The notes: a model not told the origin generated them from the letters alone. A stretch of DNA of 64,000 bases from Luteibacter sp. UNCMF331Sha3.1 (GCF_900109915.1 NZ_FOBU01000001.1:998764-1062763), one strand, 5' to 3'. Shown: positions 10,135 through 21,777, numbered from the stretch's first letter. Numbers and translations are program-made.

Positions 10135-10149
10135 GGTAGAATGGGCGGA
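10135..10149 (+). promoter_or_regulatory. -10 box of uup, probably leaderless
   Basis: GGTAGAAT with -10 hexamer TAGAAT (10137-10142) ends 6 bp before the uup ATG, so transcription should begin at or next to the start codon. The same 17-base context, with one mismatch, precedes trmB at 63234. Confidence 0.55.
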
Positions 10150-12014
10150 TGTCTCTTATCCAACTCCTCAACGTCGACTTCAGCGTCGGCGGCCCGCTCC
10201 TGCTCGAACAGGTCGATCTCTCCCTCGAAACCGGCGAGCGCGTGTGCATCGTCGGCCGCAACGGCGCCGGCAAGTCCACGCTGCTGAAGCTGATCGCGGG
10301 GGAACTGCATCCCGAAGACGGCGAGATCCGCCTGCAGGGCGGCACGCGCATCGCGCGGCTCACGCAGGAGGTGCCGCAGGACACGACGGGCAGCGTCTTC
10401 GACGTGGTCGCCGAAGGCCTTGGCGAACTCGGCCACCTGCTCGCGCGCTACCATCACCTTCTCGAGGAAGGCGACATGGACGCGCTGGGCGACGTGCAGG
10501 CCCAGATCGAGGCGCAGAACGCGTGGGATCTCGACTCGCGCGTGGAACAGGTCATCGAGCGGCTGGAGCTGCCCTCGCATACCGATTTCTCGGAGCTGTC
10601 GGGCGGCATGAAGCGCCGCGTGCTGCTCGGCCAGGCGCTGGTGCGCGACCCGAACCTGTTGCTGCTCGACGAGCCGACGAACCATCTCGACATCGAGGCC
10701 ATCGCGTGGCTCGAGGGTTTCCTGAAGAGCTTCGCCGGCAGCATCGTGTTCATCACCCATGACCGCAGCTTCCTGCGTTCGCTGGCGACCCGCATCGTCG
10801 AGATCGATCGCGGCCAGGTCACCAGCTGGCCGGGCGACTACGACAACTACCTTCGCCGCCGCGAAGAACGCCTGCACGCCGAAGCGCAGGCCAACGCGCA
10901 CTTCGACAAGAAGCTCGCGCAGGAAGAGGTCTGGATCCGCCAGGGCATCAAGGCCCGGCGTACGCGTAACGAAGGCCGCGTTCGGGCACTGAAGGCGCTG
11001 CGCCGCGAGCGCAGCGAACGCCGCGAGCAGGCGGGCAACGCGAAGATCACGCTGGGCACCGCCCAGGCGTCCGGCCGCAAGGTGATCGATGCGAAGCACG
11101 TCACCCAGGCCTACGGCGGACGCACGCTGCTGCGCGACTTCACCACCACGATCATGCGCGGCGACCGCGTCGGCATCATGGGGCCGAACGGCGCGGGCAA
11201 GTCGACGCTGCTGAAGATCCTGCTCGGCGAACTCACGCCCCAGGCCGGCGAGGTCACGCTCGGCACCGGGCTGCAGATCGCCTATTTCGATCAGCACCGT
11301 TCGATGCTCGACGACCGCATGAACGCACTCGACAACGTCGCGGAAGGCCGCGAATACATCGAGCTGAACGGGCAGCGCAAGCACATCATCGGCTACCTGC
11401 AGGACTTCCTGTTCTCGCCCGAACGTGCGCGCGCGCCGATCACGCGCCTCTCCGGCGGCGAGCGCAATCGCCTGCTGCTGGCGAAGCTGTTCGCCCAGCC
11501 GTCCAACCTGCTGGTGATGGACGAACCGACCAACGACCTCGACGTCGAGACGCTCGAACTGCTCGAAGAACTGCTCAACGACTACACCGGCACGCTGCTG
11601 CTCGTGTCGCACGATCGCGATTTCATCGACAACGTCGTGACGAGCACGCTCGTACTCGAGGGCGATGGCGAGGTCGGCGACTACATCGGCGGCTACAGCG
11701 ACTGGCTGCGCCAGAAGCCCATCGTGGCGGCAGCTCGCCAGGCCGCGACGAAGCCCATGGCGACGCCGGCACCGGCACCGGTGGCCGCCGCGCCCAGGAA
11801 GAAGCTGTCGTTCAAGGAACAGCGCGAGCTCGAACTGCTGCCCGCGAAGCTGGAAGAACTGGAATCCGAGATCGCGCGCCGCACGGCGGCGATGAACGAT
11901 CCGAAGTATTTCCAGCAGGATGCCGCGACGATCACGCGCGGCAACGACGAACTGGCGAAGCTGCAGGCGGAGCTGGACACGGCCTTCGCGCGCTGGGAAG
12001 AGCTCGAAGGCTGA
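10149..12014 (+). CDS. uup: ABC-F ATPase Uup
   Basis: A 621-residue cytosolic tandem ATPase of the ABC-F class, which acts on ribosomes or nucleic acids and not in transport. ABC domain 1 has Walker A GRNGAGKST (about residue 37) and signature LSGGMKRR with LLLLDEPTNHLD. Domain 2 has [17 protein letters not shown] and LLVMDEPTNDLD. The basic/charged linker lies near residues 245-295. The last about 85 residues are a charged coiled coil typical of Uup and absent from EttA. The gene probably has no leader (see the -10 box just before it). Confidence 0.92.
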   Translation: MSLIQLLNVDFSVGGPLLLEQVDLSLETGERVCIVGRNGAGKSTLLKLIAGELHPEDGEIRLQGGTRIARLTQEVPQDTTGSVFDVVAEGLGELGHLLARYHHLLEEGDMDALGDVQAQIEAQNAWDLDSRVEQVIERLELPSHTDFSELSGGMKRRVLLGQALVRDPNLLLLDEPTNHLDIEAIAWLEGFLKSFAGSIVFITHDRSFLRSLATRIVEIDRGQVTSWPGDYDNYLRRREERLHAEAQANAHFDKKLAQEEVWIRQGIKARRTRNEGRVRALKALRRERSERREQAGNAKITLGTAQASGRKVIDAKHVTQAYGGRTLLRDFTTTIMRGDRVGIMGPNGAGKSTLLKILLGELTPQAGEVTLGTGLQIAYFDQHRSMLDDRMNALDNVAEGREYIELNGQRKHIIGYLQDFLFSPERARAPITRLSGGERNRLLLAKLFAQPSNLLVMDEPTNDLDVETLELLEELLNDYTGTLLLVSHDRDFIDNVVTSTLVLEGDGEVGDYIGGYSDWLRQKPIVAAARQAATKPMATPAPAPVAAAPRKKLSFKEQRELELLPAKLEELESEIARRTAAMNDPKYFQQDAATITRGNDELAKLQAELDTAFARWEELEG

Positions 12015-12023
12015 TAGCCCGAC

Positions 12024-12045
12024 GGGAGCCAGCCTGCCGGCCCCC
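12024..12045. repeat. Degenerate REP-like repeat
   Basis: GGGAGCCAGCCTGCCGGC is a variant of the palindrome at 934. It lies between the convergent ends of uup and the chemoreceptor gene. Confidence 0.6.
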
Positions 12046-12054
12046 ACCGACGCA

Positions 12055-14037
12055 TCAGAGGCGGAAGACCTCCACCACCCGCGACAGCTCCGCCGCCTGG
12101 TCTTCCAGGCTCTTCGCCGCCGCGGCCGCCTCTTCCACGAGCGCCGAGTTCTGCTGGGTCGAATCGTCCATGCGCGACACGGCATGGTTGATCCGGCCGA
12201 TCTGTTCCGACTGCTCGCCCGATGCGCGGCTGACGTTGCCGATCAGCTCGGCGACGTCGCGGATGCGACCGATCACGACCTGCATGTTCCGCCCGGCTTC
12301 GGTCACCAGGCCATGGCCCGCGTCCACGCGTTCGACCGATTCGCCGATCAGCGAGGCGATTTCCTTCGACGCCGTCGCGCTGCGCTGGGCGAGGTTGCGC
12401 ACCTCTTCGGCGACGACCGCGAAGCCCTTGCCCTGCTCGCCCGCACGCGCGGCTTCCACCGCCGCGTTGAGCGCGAGGATGTTCGTCTGGAACGCGATGC
12501 CGTTGATGATGTCGACCACGTCGGCGATTCGCTGCGACGACGCCTGGATACCGTGCATGGCCTCCACCGCCTCTTGCATCGCACCGGCCTCCTGCTGCAC
12601 AGCCACGCTGGCGTCCGTGGCGAGGGCGCTCGCCCTGGCCGAGTGCCCCGCGTTGTCGCGCACCGTACGGGTAAGCTGGTCGAGGCTCGACGCCGTGAGT
12701 TGCAGCTCGTGCGCCTGCGTTTCGGTGCGCGACGAGAGGTCGGCGTTACCCGCCGCGATCTCCGAGGTGCTGCCCGCCATGCTCGACGCGGCCTTGCGTA
12801 CGGCACGCGCGATATCGCCAAGGCCGTCGCCGATGCCGTCGATGGAGCGCATCAGCTGACCGATCTCGTCGCGTCGATCCGAGGCGAGGCGCGCCGTCAG
12901 ATCGCCCTCCGCGAGGCGACGCGCCGCGTCGACCGCCAGCGCGAGCGGTTGCGTGATGCGACGGCGGATCGCGACGAAGAGCAGCACGGCGAGGACGACC
13001 ACCAGCGCGACGCTCGCGCCGGCGGCGATCGCGCGCATCCGTCGGACCGGTGCGTAGAGTTCGTCCATGTCCGCGATGCCGGCGACGAGCCAGTTCCATG
13101 CCGGGTCCGTCGCGTACACCGCGAGGTGCGCCTCGATGCCGCCCTCCGTCGCGACGCGATAGCGCGACTCGCCTTCGCGATCCTTGAGCATGCGGCCGAA
13201 GACCGGCTGGCCGTCGGTGTCCAGCACCTTCAGCGCCGCCCCCGGCGCGGCGACGGCGCCCTGCGTCAGCGACGGATCGACGACGAACGTACCGTAACGC
13301 TTGCCCGCGGCGGCGTCGACGACCGTGTAGTAACCCTTGCGACCGATCCGGATGCTCGCGATCTCCTTCTGCAGCGCGCTCATCTCCTTGCCCGTTTCCA
13401 CGCCCACGAAGAACGCGCCGAGCACGTTGCCGGCCGCGTCCTTGATGGGCTCGTAGCGGGTGACGAACGGGCGGTCGAAGAGGATCGCCGGGCCGCCGTA
13501 CGGCTTGCCGGACAGCAACAGCGGGAACGCCGGATGCGCATGATCGATCGACGTGCCGACCGCGCGCGATCCGTCCTCCTTCTTCAGCGACGTGGTGACG
13601 CGCACGAAATCGTTGCCGTCGCGGACGAACAGCGTGGCGACCACGTGCGCGCGCGTGGAGAACTCGTCGGTCAGGGTGAAGTCGTCGTTGACCGCCTTGC
13701 CGTCGTGCAGCAGCTGCGGGACCGTATGGCCGCCCATCGAGACGCGATGCCTGTCGTCGACGGTGAAGCGACCCGGGTAATAACTCTTGTACACGTCGAG
13801 GAAACGGTCGGACTCCGCGAGCAGCGCGCCACCGAACGTGCCGACCAGCGCGATGATCGCGCGATTGCCGCGCGCCAGATCCTCGCGTGCCCGCGTCTCC
13901 AGCTCGCGCGACGCCATCGTCGTGGTCGCGATCGTCAACGCCGCGATGCCTGCCGCGACGATCCCCACCACCAGCAGATTGAGCCGCGCACCCACGCTCA
14001 TGCCGCGCCGGGAAGCGCGGTCACCGTTCTCGTTCAT
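12055..14037 (-). CDS. Methyl-accepting chemotaxis protein with periplasmic Cache sensor
   Basis: The 660-residue inner-membrane chemoreceptor has TM1 at about 17-40, a periplasmic sensor at 41-335 and TM2 at 336-357. A HAMP domain (358-410) and the cytoplasmic signalling coiled coil (411-660) follow. The sensor contains two PAS-like Cache stretches ([12 protein letters not shown] and [20 protein letters not shown]) and fits a Cache_3/Cache_2 fusion. The signalling tip [20 protein letters not shown] with [14 protein letters not shown] is canonical for CheA/CheW contact. There is no C-terminal CheR/CheB pentapeptide. The ligand is unknown. It follows ppc on the same strand, 81 bp downstream. 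Confidence 0.92.
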   Translation of the reverse strand: MNENGDRASRRGMSVGARLNLLVVGIVAAGIAALTIATTTMASRELETRAREDLARGNRAIIALVGTFGGALLAESDRFLDVYKSYYPGRFTVDDRHRVSMGGHTVPQLLHDGKAVNDDFTLTDEFSTRAHVVATLFVRDGNDFVRVTTSLKKEDGSRAVGTSIDHAHPAFPLLLSGKPYGGPAILFDRPFVTRYEPIKDAAGNVLGAFFVGVETGKEMSALQKEIASIRIGRKGYYTVVDAAAGKRYGTFVVDPSLTQGAVAAPGAALKVLDTDGQPVFGRMLKDREGESRYRVATEGGIEAHLAVYATDPAWNWLVAGIADMDELYAPVRRMRAIAAGASVALVVVLAVLLFVAIRRRITQPLALAVDAARRLAEGDLTARLASDRRDEIGQLMRSIDGIGDGLGDIARAVRKAASSMAGSTSEIAAGNADLSSRTETQAHELQLTASSLDQLTRTVRDNAGHSARASALATDASVAVQQEAGAMQEAVEAMHGIQASSQRIADVVDIINGIAFQTNILALNAAVEAARAGEQGKGFAVVAEEVRNLAQRSATASKEIASLIGESVERVDAGHGLVTEAGRNMQVVIGRIRDVAELIGNVSRASGEQSEQIGRINHAVSRMDDSTQQNSALVEEAAAAAKSLEDQAAELSRVVEVFRL

Positions 14038-14058
14038 CTAAAGCCTTCACAGATCGAC

Positions 14059-14079
14059 GGGCGCCCAGGTCGGGCGCCC
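14059..14079 (-). terminator. Possible hairpin terminator after ppc
   Basis: Two GGGCGCCC octamers pair around a 5-nt loop in the 81-bp gap between ppc and the chemoreceptor gene. There is no T run on the minus strand, so it may only slow or protect the transcript. Confidence 0.35.
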
Positions 14080-14118
14080 ACGGCGGCTGTTTCGGCAGGG
14101 GACGGGCGAGCTTTAGCC

Positions 14119-16842
14119 TCAGCCCGTATTCTGAAGGCCCTGTGAGACGCCGTTGACGCAGGCGACGAGCGCCTTGAGCAGGGCGTCGTCCTTGCCGCCC
14201 GTGGCGCGCCAGCGGCGCAACAGGTCGACCTGGAGCAGGCTCATGGGGTCGACGTAGGGATTGCGCAGGCGGATGGAGGTGGCGAGGCGCGGGTCGCCCG
14301 CCAGGAGCTCCGAGGCACCCTTGAGCTTGAGCACCCAGCGCACCGTGCGATCGAACTCGGCCCGGATCATCGGGAAGAAACGGTCGTGCAACGGCCCGGC
14401 CAGCTCGGAGAACGCTTCCGCGATGTCGATGTCGGCCTTGGCCAGCACCATCTCGACATCGTCGAGCATCGTGGAGAAGAAGGGCCATTCGCGCGCCATG
14501 CGCACCAGCGTCTCCTCGCCGCACCCTTCGGCCACCGCGTCGAGCGCGGCACCGAGGCCGTACCACCCCGTGAGGACGGCACGGCACTGGGTCCACGAGA
14601 ACACCCAGGGAATCGCGCGGAGATCTTCCACGCCTTTCATGCTGCGCCGGCGCGCCGGCCGGGAGCCGAGCGTCATGCGCTCGATCACGTCGATGGGCGT
14701 CGCACCGCGGAAATAGTCGACGAAGCCTTCGGTGTCGACGAAGGCGCGATACGCCTTGCGGCTCTCGTCGGAGAGCCGCGCCATCGTGTCTTTCCAGGCC
14801 GCCTCGCGCGCCTCGGCATCGCGGGGACGCAGCGACGCGCGCATCACGGCGCCCAGCGTCTGCTCGAGATTGCGCACCGCCAGCGCGCGGATGCCGTACT
14901 TGCGATGGATCACTTCGCCCTGCTCGGTCACCCGGAGCACGCCGGCCACCGAGCCCCGCGGCGACGCCATCAGCGCGGGCGTGATGCGCGAGCCGCCCCG
15001 GCTCGCCGAACCGCCGCGACCGTGGAAGAACGCGACGCGGATACCTGCCTTCGTCGCGACCTCCAGCAGCTCGACCTGCGCGCGCTGCAGGCTCCAGCGG
15101 GACGCCACCGTGCCGCCGTCCTTACCGCTGTCGGAGTAGCCGAGCATGATCCACTGCCGATCGCCACGGGCCTTGAGGTGCGCGCGATAGACCGGATCGT
15201 CGAGCAGGGCCTGTAGCGTCTCCGCCCCACCGCGCAGGTCGTCGATCGTTTCGAAGAGCGGCGCCACGTCGAGCGGCACGCGGCCATCGGCCAGCAGGCC
15301 GCCACGACGCGCGAGCGCCAGCACCGCGAGCACGTCCGCGGCGGTCTCGGCCATGCTGATGATGTACAGGCCGGTCGCCTCGTGACCGTAGCGCTGGCGC
15401 GCATCGGCGAGGGTGGCGAAGACCGCGCGCAGCATGCCTGCCGCTTCGTGGTCGTCGCCGGCGACGAAGCTGCGCTCGCCGGCGGCGTACGGACGCAGCG
15501 TCTTCACGCGTGCCGCCGTGTCGCGATTCGCCCAGTCGGCGTCGTCCAGCAGCGCGGCCAGCGCCTCGTCGTGCACGCGGGCGTCCTGGCGCACGTCGAG
15601 ACGCGCGAGGTGGAATCCGAAGGTCCGCGCACGCCACAGCAGGCGCGCCACGGCGTAGGCACCGGCATGGCGGCCGCTATGGCCGAGCAGGCTCTTCTCC
15701 ACCAGCGCGATGTCGTCGATGAACTCGTCCGCCGAGGCGTAGGCTTCCTCGCCTTCGTCGAGCGTCGCCGAAAGACGGGCGGCGACGAAGGTCAGGAAGG
15801 CGCGGTAAGGCATGTCGCCGTGCCGCGGCCGGATGCGCGCGGCCGCGTCGGGCAGGCGCTCGCGGTAATCCTCGATACGTCGCTGGAGGCGATCGTCGAG
15901 CGTGACGCGATCCTGCGTCTGGCTGAGCAGCCGGCCGAGCGCGACGACGTCCTCGACGTAGCGTTCGAGCACCAGCGAGCGTTGCGCGGCCAGCGTCGCG
16001 GCGATGGTATCGGCGTTGACGTTCGGGTTGCCGTCCATGTCGCCGCCGACCCAGGTCGCGAAACGCAGCAGACGTGGGATGACGACCTCTTCCCCATAGG
16101 TATCCGCGATGGCCTGCTGCATCGATTCGTACAGCGCCGGCAGCACGCGATAGATCGGCCGCGAGATATAGAAGCCCACGTGGTCGAACTCGTCCTGCAC
16201 GCTGGGGCGCACCGGCGAGGCCTCCGCCGTCTGCCAGCCCGCCGAGAGCGCCATCAGGATGCGCGCGTCGTCGTCGCGGCGTTCCTGCGGCGTGCGCGTG
16301 GGGTCGAACTCGTCGACCAGCGCGCGCACGATTTCCTGTTCCTTCTCGAGCAGCGAGCGCCGGACGGCTTCGGTCGGATGCGCCGTGAACACGGGCTCCA
16401 CGTCGAGCCGGTCGAGCAGGCGGGAGAGCTCCTCGCGGGTGACCCCGTCCTTCTTCAGGGAGGCGAGCACGGCCGCCAGCGACTCCGGCTGGGGCGCCCC
16501 GCCCTCGCGCTGGTAGTCGCGACGACGGCGGATGCGGTGCACGCGCTCCGCCGTGTTCACGGCCTGGAAGTACGTGGCGAACGCCCGGGCCAGCGCCTCC
16601 GCGTCGGCGGCGTCGAGGCCGGTCAGCGACGCGGCGAGCGCGTCCACGGCGGCGCCGCTGCGGCGACGGTGGATGGACGCCGTGCGGACGTGCTCCACGC
16701 GCTCGAAGAAGGGCTGGCCGCCCTGCTCCGCCAGCATCTGGCCGACGAGGGCGCCAAGGCGCCTCACGTCCTCGCGCAGCGGACCGTCGTGGGGCAGGAA
16801 TTCGGGATCGCGGGCGGCTTCCATCGGTGTCTCACGTGGCAT
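14119..16842 (-). CDS. ppc: Phosphoenolpyruvate carboxylase
   Basis: A 907-residue cytosolic enzyme that adds bicarbonate to phosphoenolpyruvate, giving oxaloacetate. Motifs in order: [14 protein letters not shown] with the catalytic His, [33 protein letters not shown] (the mobile loop) and the invariant C-terminal QNTG. An open frame continues 114 bp further upstream but would run through the SAH riboswitch region of ahcY, so the ATG at 16842 (or the in-frame ATG at 16824) is chosen. The gene diverges from ahcY. Confidence 0.94.
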   Translation of the reverse strand: MPRETPMEAARDPEFLPHDGPLREDVRRLGALVGQMLAEQGGQPFFERVEHVRTASIHRRRSGAAVDALAASLTGLDAADAEALARAFATYFQAVNTAERVHRIRRRRDYQREGGAPQPESLAAVLASLKKDGVTREELSRLLDRLDVEPVFTAHPTEAVRRSLLEKEQEIVRALVDEFDPTRTPQERRDDDARILMALSAGWQTAEASPVRPSVQDEFDHVGFYISRPIYRVLPALYESMQQAIADTYGEEVVIPRLLRFATWVGGDMDGNPNVNADTIAATLAAQRSLVLERYVEDVVALGRLLSQTQDRVTLDDRLQRRIEDYRERLPDAAARIRPRHGDMPYRAFLTFVAARLSATLDEGEEAYASADEFIDDIALVEKSLLGHSGRHAGAYAVARLLWRARTFGFHLARLDVRQDARVHDEALAALLDDADWANRDTAARVKTLRPYAAGERSFVAGDDHEAAGMLRAVFATLADARQRYGHEATGLYIISMAETAADVLAVLALARRGGLLADGRVPLDVAPLFETIDDLRGGAETLQALLDDPVYRAHLKARGDRQWIMLGYSDSGKDGGTVASRWSLQRAQVELLEVATKAGIRVAFFHGRGGSASRGGSRITPALMASPRGSVAGVLRVTEQGEVIHRKYGIRALAVRNLEQTLGAVMRASLRPRDAEAREAAWKDTMARLSDESRKAYRAFVDTEGFVDYFRGATPIDVIERMTLGSRPARRRSMKGVEDLRAIPWVFSWTQCRAVLTGWYGLGAALDAVAEGCGEETLVRMAREWPFFSTMLDDVEMVLAKADIDIAEAFSELAGPLHDRFFPMIRAEFDRTVRWVLKLKGASELLAGDPRLATSIRLRNPYVDPMSLLQVDLLRRWRATGGKDDALLKALVACVNGVSQGLQNTG

Positions 16843-16898
16843 CGAAACCCCGAGAGTACATAAAAACATGTATTCATCCCTGCATACGGATTCCGCGA

Positions 16899-16904
16899 TA
16901 CAAT
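16899..16904 (+). promoter_or_regulatory. -10 box of ahcY
   Basis: TACAAT lies 19 bp before the start of the riboswitch, giving a transcription start near 16911. The -35 region is not clear. Confidence 0.5.
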
Positions 16905-16922
16905 CGGTGGACCGTTTTGCCC

Positions 16923-16997
16923 GCCGAGGGGCGCTGCGACCGTGGGCTCGACCCATAGGCCAGGCTCGGCGCGGCGTCCCACCAAACGGCGCCCCCG
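16923..16997 (+). ncRNA. S-adenosylhomocysteine (SAH) riboswitch
   Basis: This leader RNA senses SAH and turns on its removal. Stem P1 is formed by GGGGCGC (16928-16934) with GCGCCCC (16989-16995). The conserved pseudoknot pairs CCGAG (16924-16928) with CTCGG (16965-16969). The conserved cores GCGCTGCGAC and GCCAGGCTCGG are present, and TGGG/CCCA forms the P2 hairpin. It ends 22 bp before ahcY, and the GGAG ribosome site (17006-17009) follows P1, which suits translational or transcriptional control on SAH binding. Confidence 0.92.
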
Positions 16998-17019
16998 TGA
17001 ATCTCCGGAGCTACGCCAG

Positions 17020-18453
<1,434 letters not shown>

Positions 18454-18473
18454 TCGGGGGATTTTCCCGAACG

Positions 18474-18501
18474 AAAGGGCGCCTCCGGGCGCCCTTTTTT
18501 G
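18474..18501 (+). terminator. Intrinsic terminator of ahcY
   Basis: AAAGGGCGCC and GGCGCCCTTT pair around TCCG, followed by a T run, 20 bp after the ahcY stop. Confidence 0.92.
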
Positions 18502-18581
18502 TGCCCGACTCTCAGGATCCGCCAAGGCGGCGAGCTGTTCGCGATGCTGCGAGGAGAGCTCGCCGCTATAGGGGCTCATAC

Positions 18582-18620
18582 AGATGGCGTCTAGCCATCT
18601 TTCCATCTGGATGGAAAGAT
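18582..18620. promoter_or_regulatory. Overlapping palindromes in the metF promoter
   Basis: Two inverted repeats share bases. AGATGGC...GCCATCT has 7-bp arms at 18582-18588 and 18594-18600. ATCTTTCCAT...ATGGAAAGAT has 10-bp arms at 18597-18606 and 18611-18620. An A+T-rich ATATATA follows at once. They lie 31-70 bp before metF and look like an operator; an ArsR-type SAH sensor (SahR-like) is one possibility, not shown. Confidence 0.5.
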
Positions 18621-18651
18621 ATATACTGCGGCCATCCTGACGAGATCGCCC

Positions 18652-19482
18652 ATGCCAGCCATCAGCTTCGAGTTCTTCCCGCCCAAGACCGACGAGCAGC
18701 GCGAGCAGCTCGATACCGCCGTCGACCGGCTCAAAGGCCATGCGCCCGACTACGTGTCCGTGACCTTCGGTGCGGGCGGCTCGACGCTGAGCTACACCGA
18801 CGAGACCGTGCGACGCCTGCGCGCCGAACATGCCCTGTCGGTCGCACCGCATCTGTCGTGCATGGGTGGCACGCGCGCGGAGATCGGCGCGCTGCTGGAC
18901 ACGTACAAGGTGTCCGGCTGCCGACGCATCGTCGCGCTGCGCGGCGACCTGCCCTCCGGCATGGCGTCGCCCGGCGACTTCCGCTATGCCGCGGAGCTGG
19001 TGGGCTTCATCCGCGAACACAGCGGCGACCACTTCCACATCGAGGTGGCCGCGTATCCGGAAACGCACCCGCAGGCGGAGAACGCGCTGGCCGACCTGCG
19101 CCATTTCAAGGCCAAGGTCGATGCGGGCGCGGATGGCGCGATCACGCAGTACTTCTTCAACCCGGACGCCTATTTCCGCTTCGTCGACGACGTGGCGAAG
19201 CTCGGCGTGACGATCCCCATCGTGCCGGGCATCATGCCGATCGCGAACTTCAGCCAGCTGCGCCGTTTCTCGGAGCAGTGCGGTGCGGAAATCCCCCGCT
19301 GGATCGTGAAGCGCATGCAGGCGCATGCCGACGATGCCGCCGCCGTGCGCGAACTCGGCGCCGACGTGGTCGCCGAACTCTGCCAGCGCCTGCTCGACGG
19401 CGGCGCCCCAGGGCTGCACTTCTATACGATCAACCGGGCCCGTGCGACGACCTCGGTGCTGGAGCGGCTCGCCGCGGGTTGA
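18652..19482 (+). CDS. metF: 5,10-methylenetetrahydrofolate reductase
   Basis: The 276-residue flavoprotein makes 5-methyltetrahydrofolate for methionine synthesis. It has the family N-terminus ISFEFFPPK, VTFGAGGST, the PHLSCMGG segment, the V.LRGD.P loop, E.HP.A and the QYFFNPDAYFRF strand with IPGIMPI-like VPGIMPIANF. It is a single-domain bacterial MTHFR of normal length. Its own promoter region, with palindromes, lies between the ahcY terminator and the ATG. Product and context fit the methyl cycle with metK and ahcY. Confidence 0.95.
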   Translation: MPAISFEFFPPKTDEQREQLDTAVDRLKGHAPDYVSVTFGAGGSTLSYTDETVRRLRAEHALSVAPHLSCMGGTRAEIGALLDTYKVSGCRRIVALRGDLPSGMASPGDFRYAAELVGFIREHSGDHFHIEVAAYPETHPQAENALADLRHFKAKVDAGADGAITQYFFNPDAYFRFVDDVAKLGVTIPIVPGIMPIANFSQLRRFSEQCGAEIPRWIVKRMQAHADDAAAVRELGADVVAELCQRLLDGGAPGLHFYTINRARATTSVLERLAAG

Positions 19483-19523
19483 GAACGTGCGCGCCATCAC
19501 CTTCCGCGGAGGCGCGGTTGGTG

Positions 19524-20051
19524 ATGATGGCGCACCGTCGCCACCGCGCAGCCCTCGTGATCCGCGCCATCGCCCTGCTGCTCCTGCTCTGCCTCGCCCT
19601 TCCCGCCGCCGCGCAGACGGCGATCCATCGGTGCGTCGGCACGGACGGCCGCCCCGTCTTCAGCGATCAGCCCTGCGCGACGATCGGCGCCACCTCGCTG
19701 CTTCCGCCCCCCTCGTCGACCGCCAGTACCCCCGCCGGACCGAGCGCCGGTCTGCTCTGCGCCAAGGACATCGGCGAGCTCCGCGAAGGCATGGCACAGG
19801 CGTTCGCCGCCCGCAGCGCCAACCGCATCGGCGGGCTCGTGCTCTGGAGCGGCTACGGCAGTGCGGGCACGGTGGAAAACCTGCGCGCCATGGACGCCCT
19901 GGTCCGCCAGTCGCTGGTGGCGCTGGAAGGCGGCGAGGGCCCGGGCATCGACGCCGTGACCACCCCGCCCGGCTCCCAGGGTCCGACCCGGCGGGCGCAT
20001 TTCGGCGTCGTGCGCGATGCGGGCTGCCTCTGGCTACGGCCGCCGGGCTAA
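19524..20051 (+). CDS. DUF4124 exported protein
   Basis: A 175-residue protein with a signal peptide (about residues 1-31, ending AAAAQ) followed by the short DUF4124 motif: I.RCVG.DGRPVFSDQPC, a beta-hairpin with two cysteines. The remaining about 120 residues (Cys in LLCAKDIGELREGM and in DAGCLWL) match nothing I recognise. GGAGG (19508-19512) lies 11 bp before the ATG; the GTG one codon earlier is equally well spaced. The gene is 41 bp after metF and could be cotranscribed, but no functional link to folate is apparent. Confidence 0.75.
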   Translation: MMAHRRHRAALVIRAIALLLLLCLALPAAAQTAIHRCVGTDGRPVFSDQPCATIGATSLLPPPSSTASTPAGPSAGLLCAKDIGELREGMAQAFAARSANRIGGLVLWSGYGSAGTVENLRAMDALVRQSLVALEGGEGPGIDAVTTPPGSQGPTRRAHFGVVRDAGCLWLRPPG

Positions 20052-20147
20052 GCCGGCCTAGGCCGCTCCCACACGTGCTTGACGCAACGCGCCATGTGGC
20101 GCCCGGGCGTACCCGTTATCATGGGCGGTCCCCTACGGAGCGTACCC

Positions 20148-21065
20148 ATGTCGCAGAACTACCCCGAATGGATCTGGCAGAACGGGCAGATCAAGCCCTG
20201 GCGCGATGCCACCGTCCACGTCATGGCGCATGCGCTGCATTACGGCTCGTCGGTGTTCGAAGGCATCCGCAGCTACGAGACGCCCGACGGCGCGGCCATC
20301 TTCCGCCTCACCGACCACCTCAAGCGCCTGTACCTCTCGGCCAAGATCTACGACATCGAGATTCCGTACTCGATCGACGAACTCGCCGAGGCGTGCCGCG
20401 AAGTCATCCGCAAGAACGATCTCAAGGCGGCGTACCTGCGCCCTGTCGCGTTCCGCGGCCTCGGTGGCTTCGGTCTCTCGGCCGACTGCCCGACGGACGT
20501 CGCGGTCGCGACCTGGCCGATGGGTCCGTATCTCGGACCCGAGGCACTGCAGAACGGTATCGACGCCTGCGTGTCGAGCTGGCAGCGCTTCGCGCCGAAC
20601 ACCATCCCCGCGGGCGCGAAGGCCGGCGGCAACTACCTCTCGGGTCAGCTGATCGCGCGCGAAGCACGTCGCCTCGGCTTCGGCGAAGGCATCGCGCTGG
20701 CCAACACCGGCCTGCTCAGCGAAGGCGCGGGCGAGAACCTGTTCCTCGTGTTCGACGGCGCGCTGCACACGACGCCCGCCAGCGCATCGATCCTCACCGG
20801 CATCACCCGCCATACGCTGATGACGCTCGCTCGCGAGGAAGGCATCGACGTGATCGAACGCGACCTGCCTCGCGAGTACCTCTATCTCGCCGACGAAATC
20901 CTGATGTGCGGCACGGCGGCGGAAGTCACGCCGATCCGCTCGGTCGACGGCAAGAAGATCGGCAGCGGCCAGGGTGGCCCGATCACGCGTCGCCTGCAGG
21001 AACTGTTCTTCGGTCTGTTCAACGGCAAGACCGCCGACCGCTGGGGCTGGCTGGAGCCGCTGTAA
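20148..21065 (+). CDS. ilvE: Branched-chain amino acid aminotransferase
   Basis: A 305-residue class IV PLP aminotransferase that interconverts Val, Leu and Ile with their 2-keto acids. It has the fold-type IV features: HALHYGSSVFEGIR at residues 29-41, substrate Arg in YLRPVAFRG, the PLP Lys at about 158 (GAKAGGNY), LSEGAGENLF and the phosphate-binding TGITR. MCGTAAEVTPI marks the BCAT branch and argues against D-amino-acid transaminase. GGAG precedes this ATG at 8 bp; an upstream in-frame ATG would add residues unlike the family. Confidence 0.92.
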   Translation: MSQNYPEWIWQNGQIKPWRDATVHVMAHALHYGSSVFEGIRSYETPDGAAIFRLTDHLKRLYLSAKIYDIEIPYSIDELAEACREVIRKNDLKAAYLRPVAFRGLGGFGLSADCPTDVAVATWPMGPYLGPEALQNGIDACVSSWQRFAPNTIPAGAKAGGNYLSGQLIAREARRLGFGEGIALANTGLLSEGAGENLFLVFDGALHTTPASASILTGITRHTLMTLAREEGIDVIERDLPREYLYLADEILMCGTAAEVTPIRSVDGKKIGSGQGGPITRRLQELFFGLFNGKTADRWGWLEPL

Positions 21066-21100
21066 GGGATCACAAGCTGTTGTAAGGCTTCATAAGGTTG

Positions 21101-21172
21101 TGTGGGAAGCGCGCTGGCGCGCGAATGGGTGCTCGCGGCAAGCCCCGTTCGCGCGCCAGCGCGCTTCCCACA
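21101..21172. repeat. REP-like inverted repeat (25-bp arms)
   Basis: Perfect 25-bp arms at 21101-21125 and 21148-21172 (TGTGGGAAGCGCGCTGG...). The loop region carries GTGCTCGCGGCAAG, the same core as the repeat at 10059, although the arm sequence differs. It lies between ilvE and the DUF2846 gene. Confidence 0.85.
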
Positions 21173-21286
21173 GCGTCCCGGTCAGCTCCGCTGCCTGCCC
21201 CTTCCTTGTCCGCCCGGCACCGCGCTACGATGCGCCGGCCAGGGAGGTGTCAATCTCGGACTGGCATAACGACAAGGGGAAATTCG

Positions 21287-21766
21287 ATGAAGTGGAATCA
21301 TCTCGCCGCGGCAGCGGCGATCGCAGTCGTGTCTGTTCTCAGCGGTTGCGCCAGCGTGCAGAAGGCCGACCGTGGTGCCAGCGATCAGGCGAAGGTCTTC
21401 GCTCCGCTGACCGACAAGGGCGTTGTCTACGTCTATCGGGACGAAATCCTGGGTGGCGCCATCAAGATGCCGGTCAAGGTCGACGACGTCGTCGCCGGGC
21501 AGACCGGTCCGAAGAGCTTTCTTCAGCTGGCGCTGACGCCGGGCCACCACACGATCGCATCGCTCAGCGAGAAGGACGCCGCGCTACCGATCGACGTCGA
21601 GGCCGGCAAGACCTATTACGTGTGGCAGGAAGTGAAGATGGGCGTCATGAGCGCGCGCAGCGCGCTGCATCTCGTGACCGCCGACGTCGGGAAGGCCGGC
21701 GTTCGGAAGTGCGACCTGCTGCAGACGGAGAGCCCGGCGCTCCGCATGCCTGCGGGCCACGGCTAA
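21287..21766 (+). CDS. DUF2846 lipoprotein
   Basis: This 159-residue protein has a lipoprotein signal peptide with lipobox LSGC (Cys at residue 21). The mature part has the DUF2846 pattern: D.GVVYVYRDEILGGAIKMPVKVDD, G.KSFLQL.L.PG.H.I and E.GKTYYV.QEVK. Family members are small envelope proteins of unknown function. The ATG follows AAGGGGA by 6 bp; longer in-frame starts lack a signal peptide. A perfect hairpin follows the gene. Confidence 0.85.
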   Translation: MKWNHLAAAAAIAVVSVLSGCASVQKADRGASDQAKVFAPLTDKGVVYVYRDEILGGAIKMPVKVDDVVAGQTGPKSFLQLALTPGHHTIASLSEKDAALPIDVEAGKTYYVWQEVKMGVMSARSALHLVTADVGKAGVRKCDLLQTESPALRMPAGHG

Positions 21767-21777
21767 GACCCGCGGCC

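Noticed and set aside
16843-16956. N-terminal extension of ppc by 38 codons.
   Set aside because: It would run through the SAH riboswitch and ahcY promoter, and the added residues do not resemble the start of phosphoenolpyruvate carboxylases.
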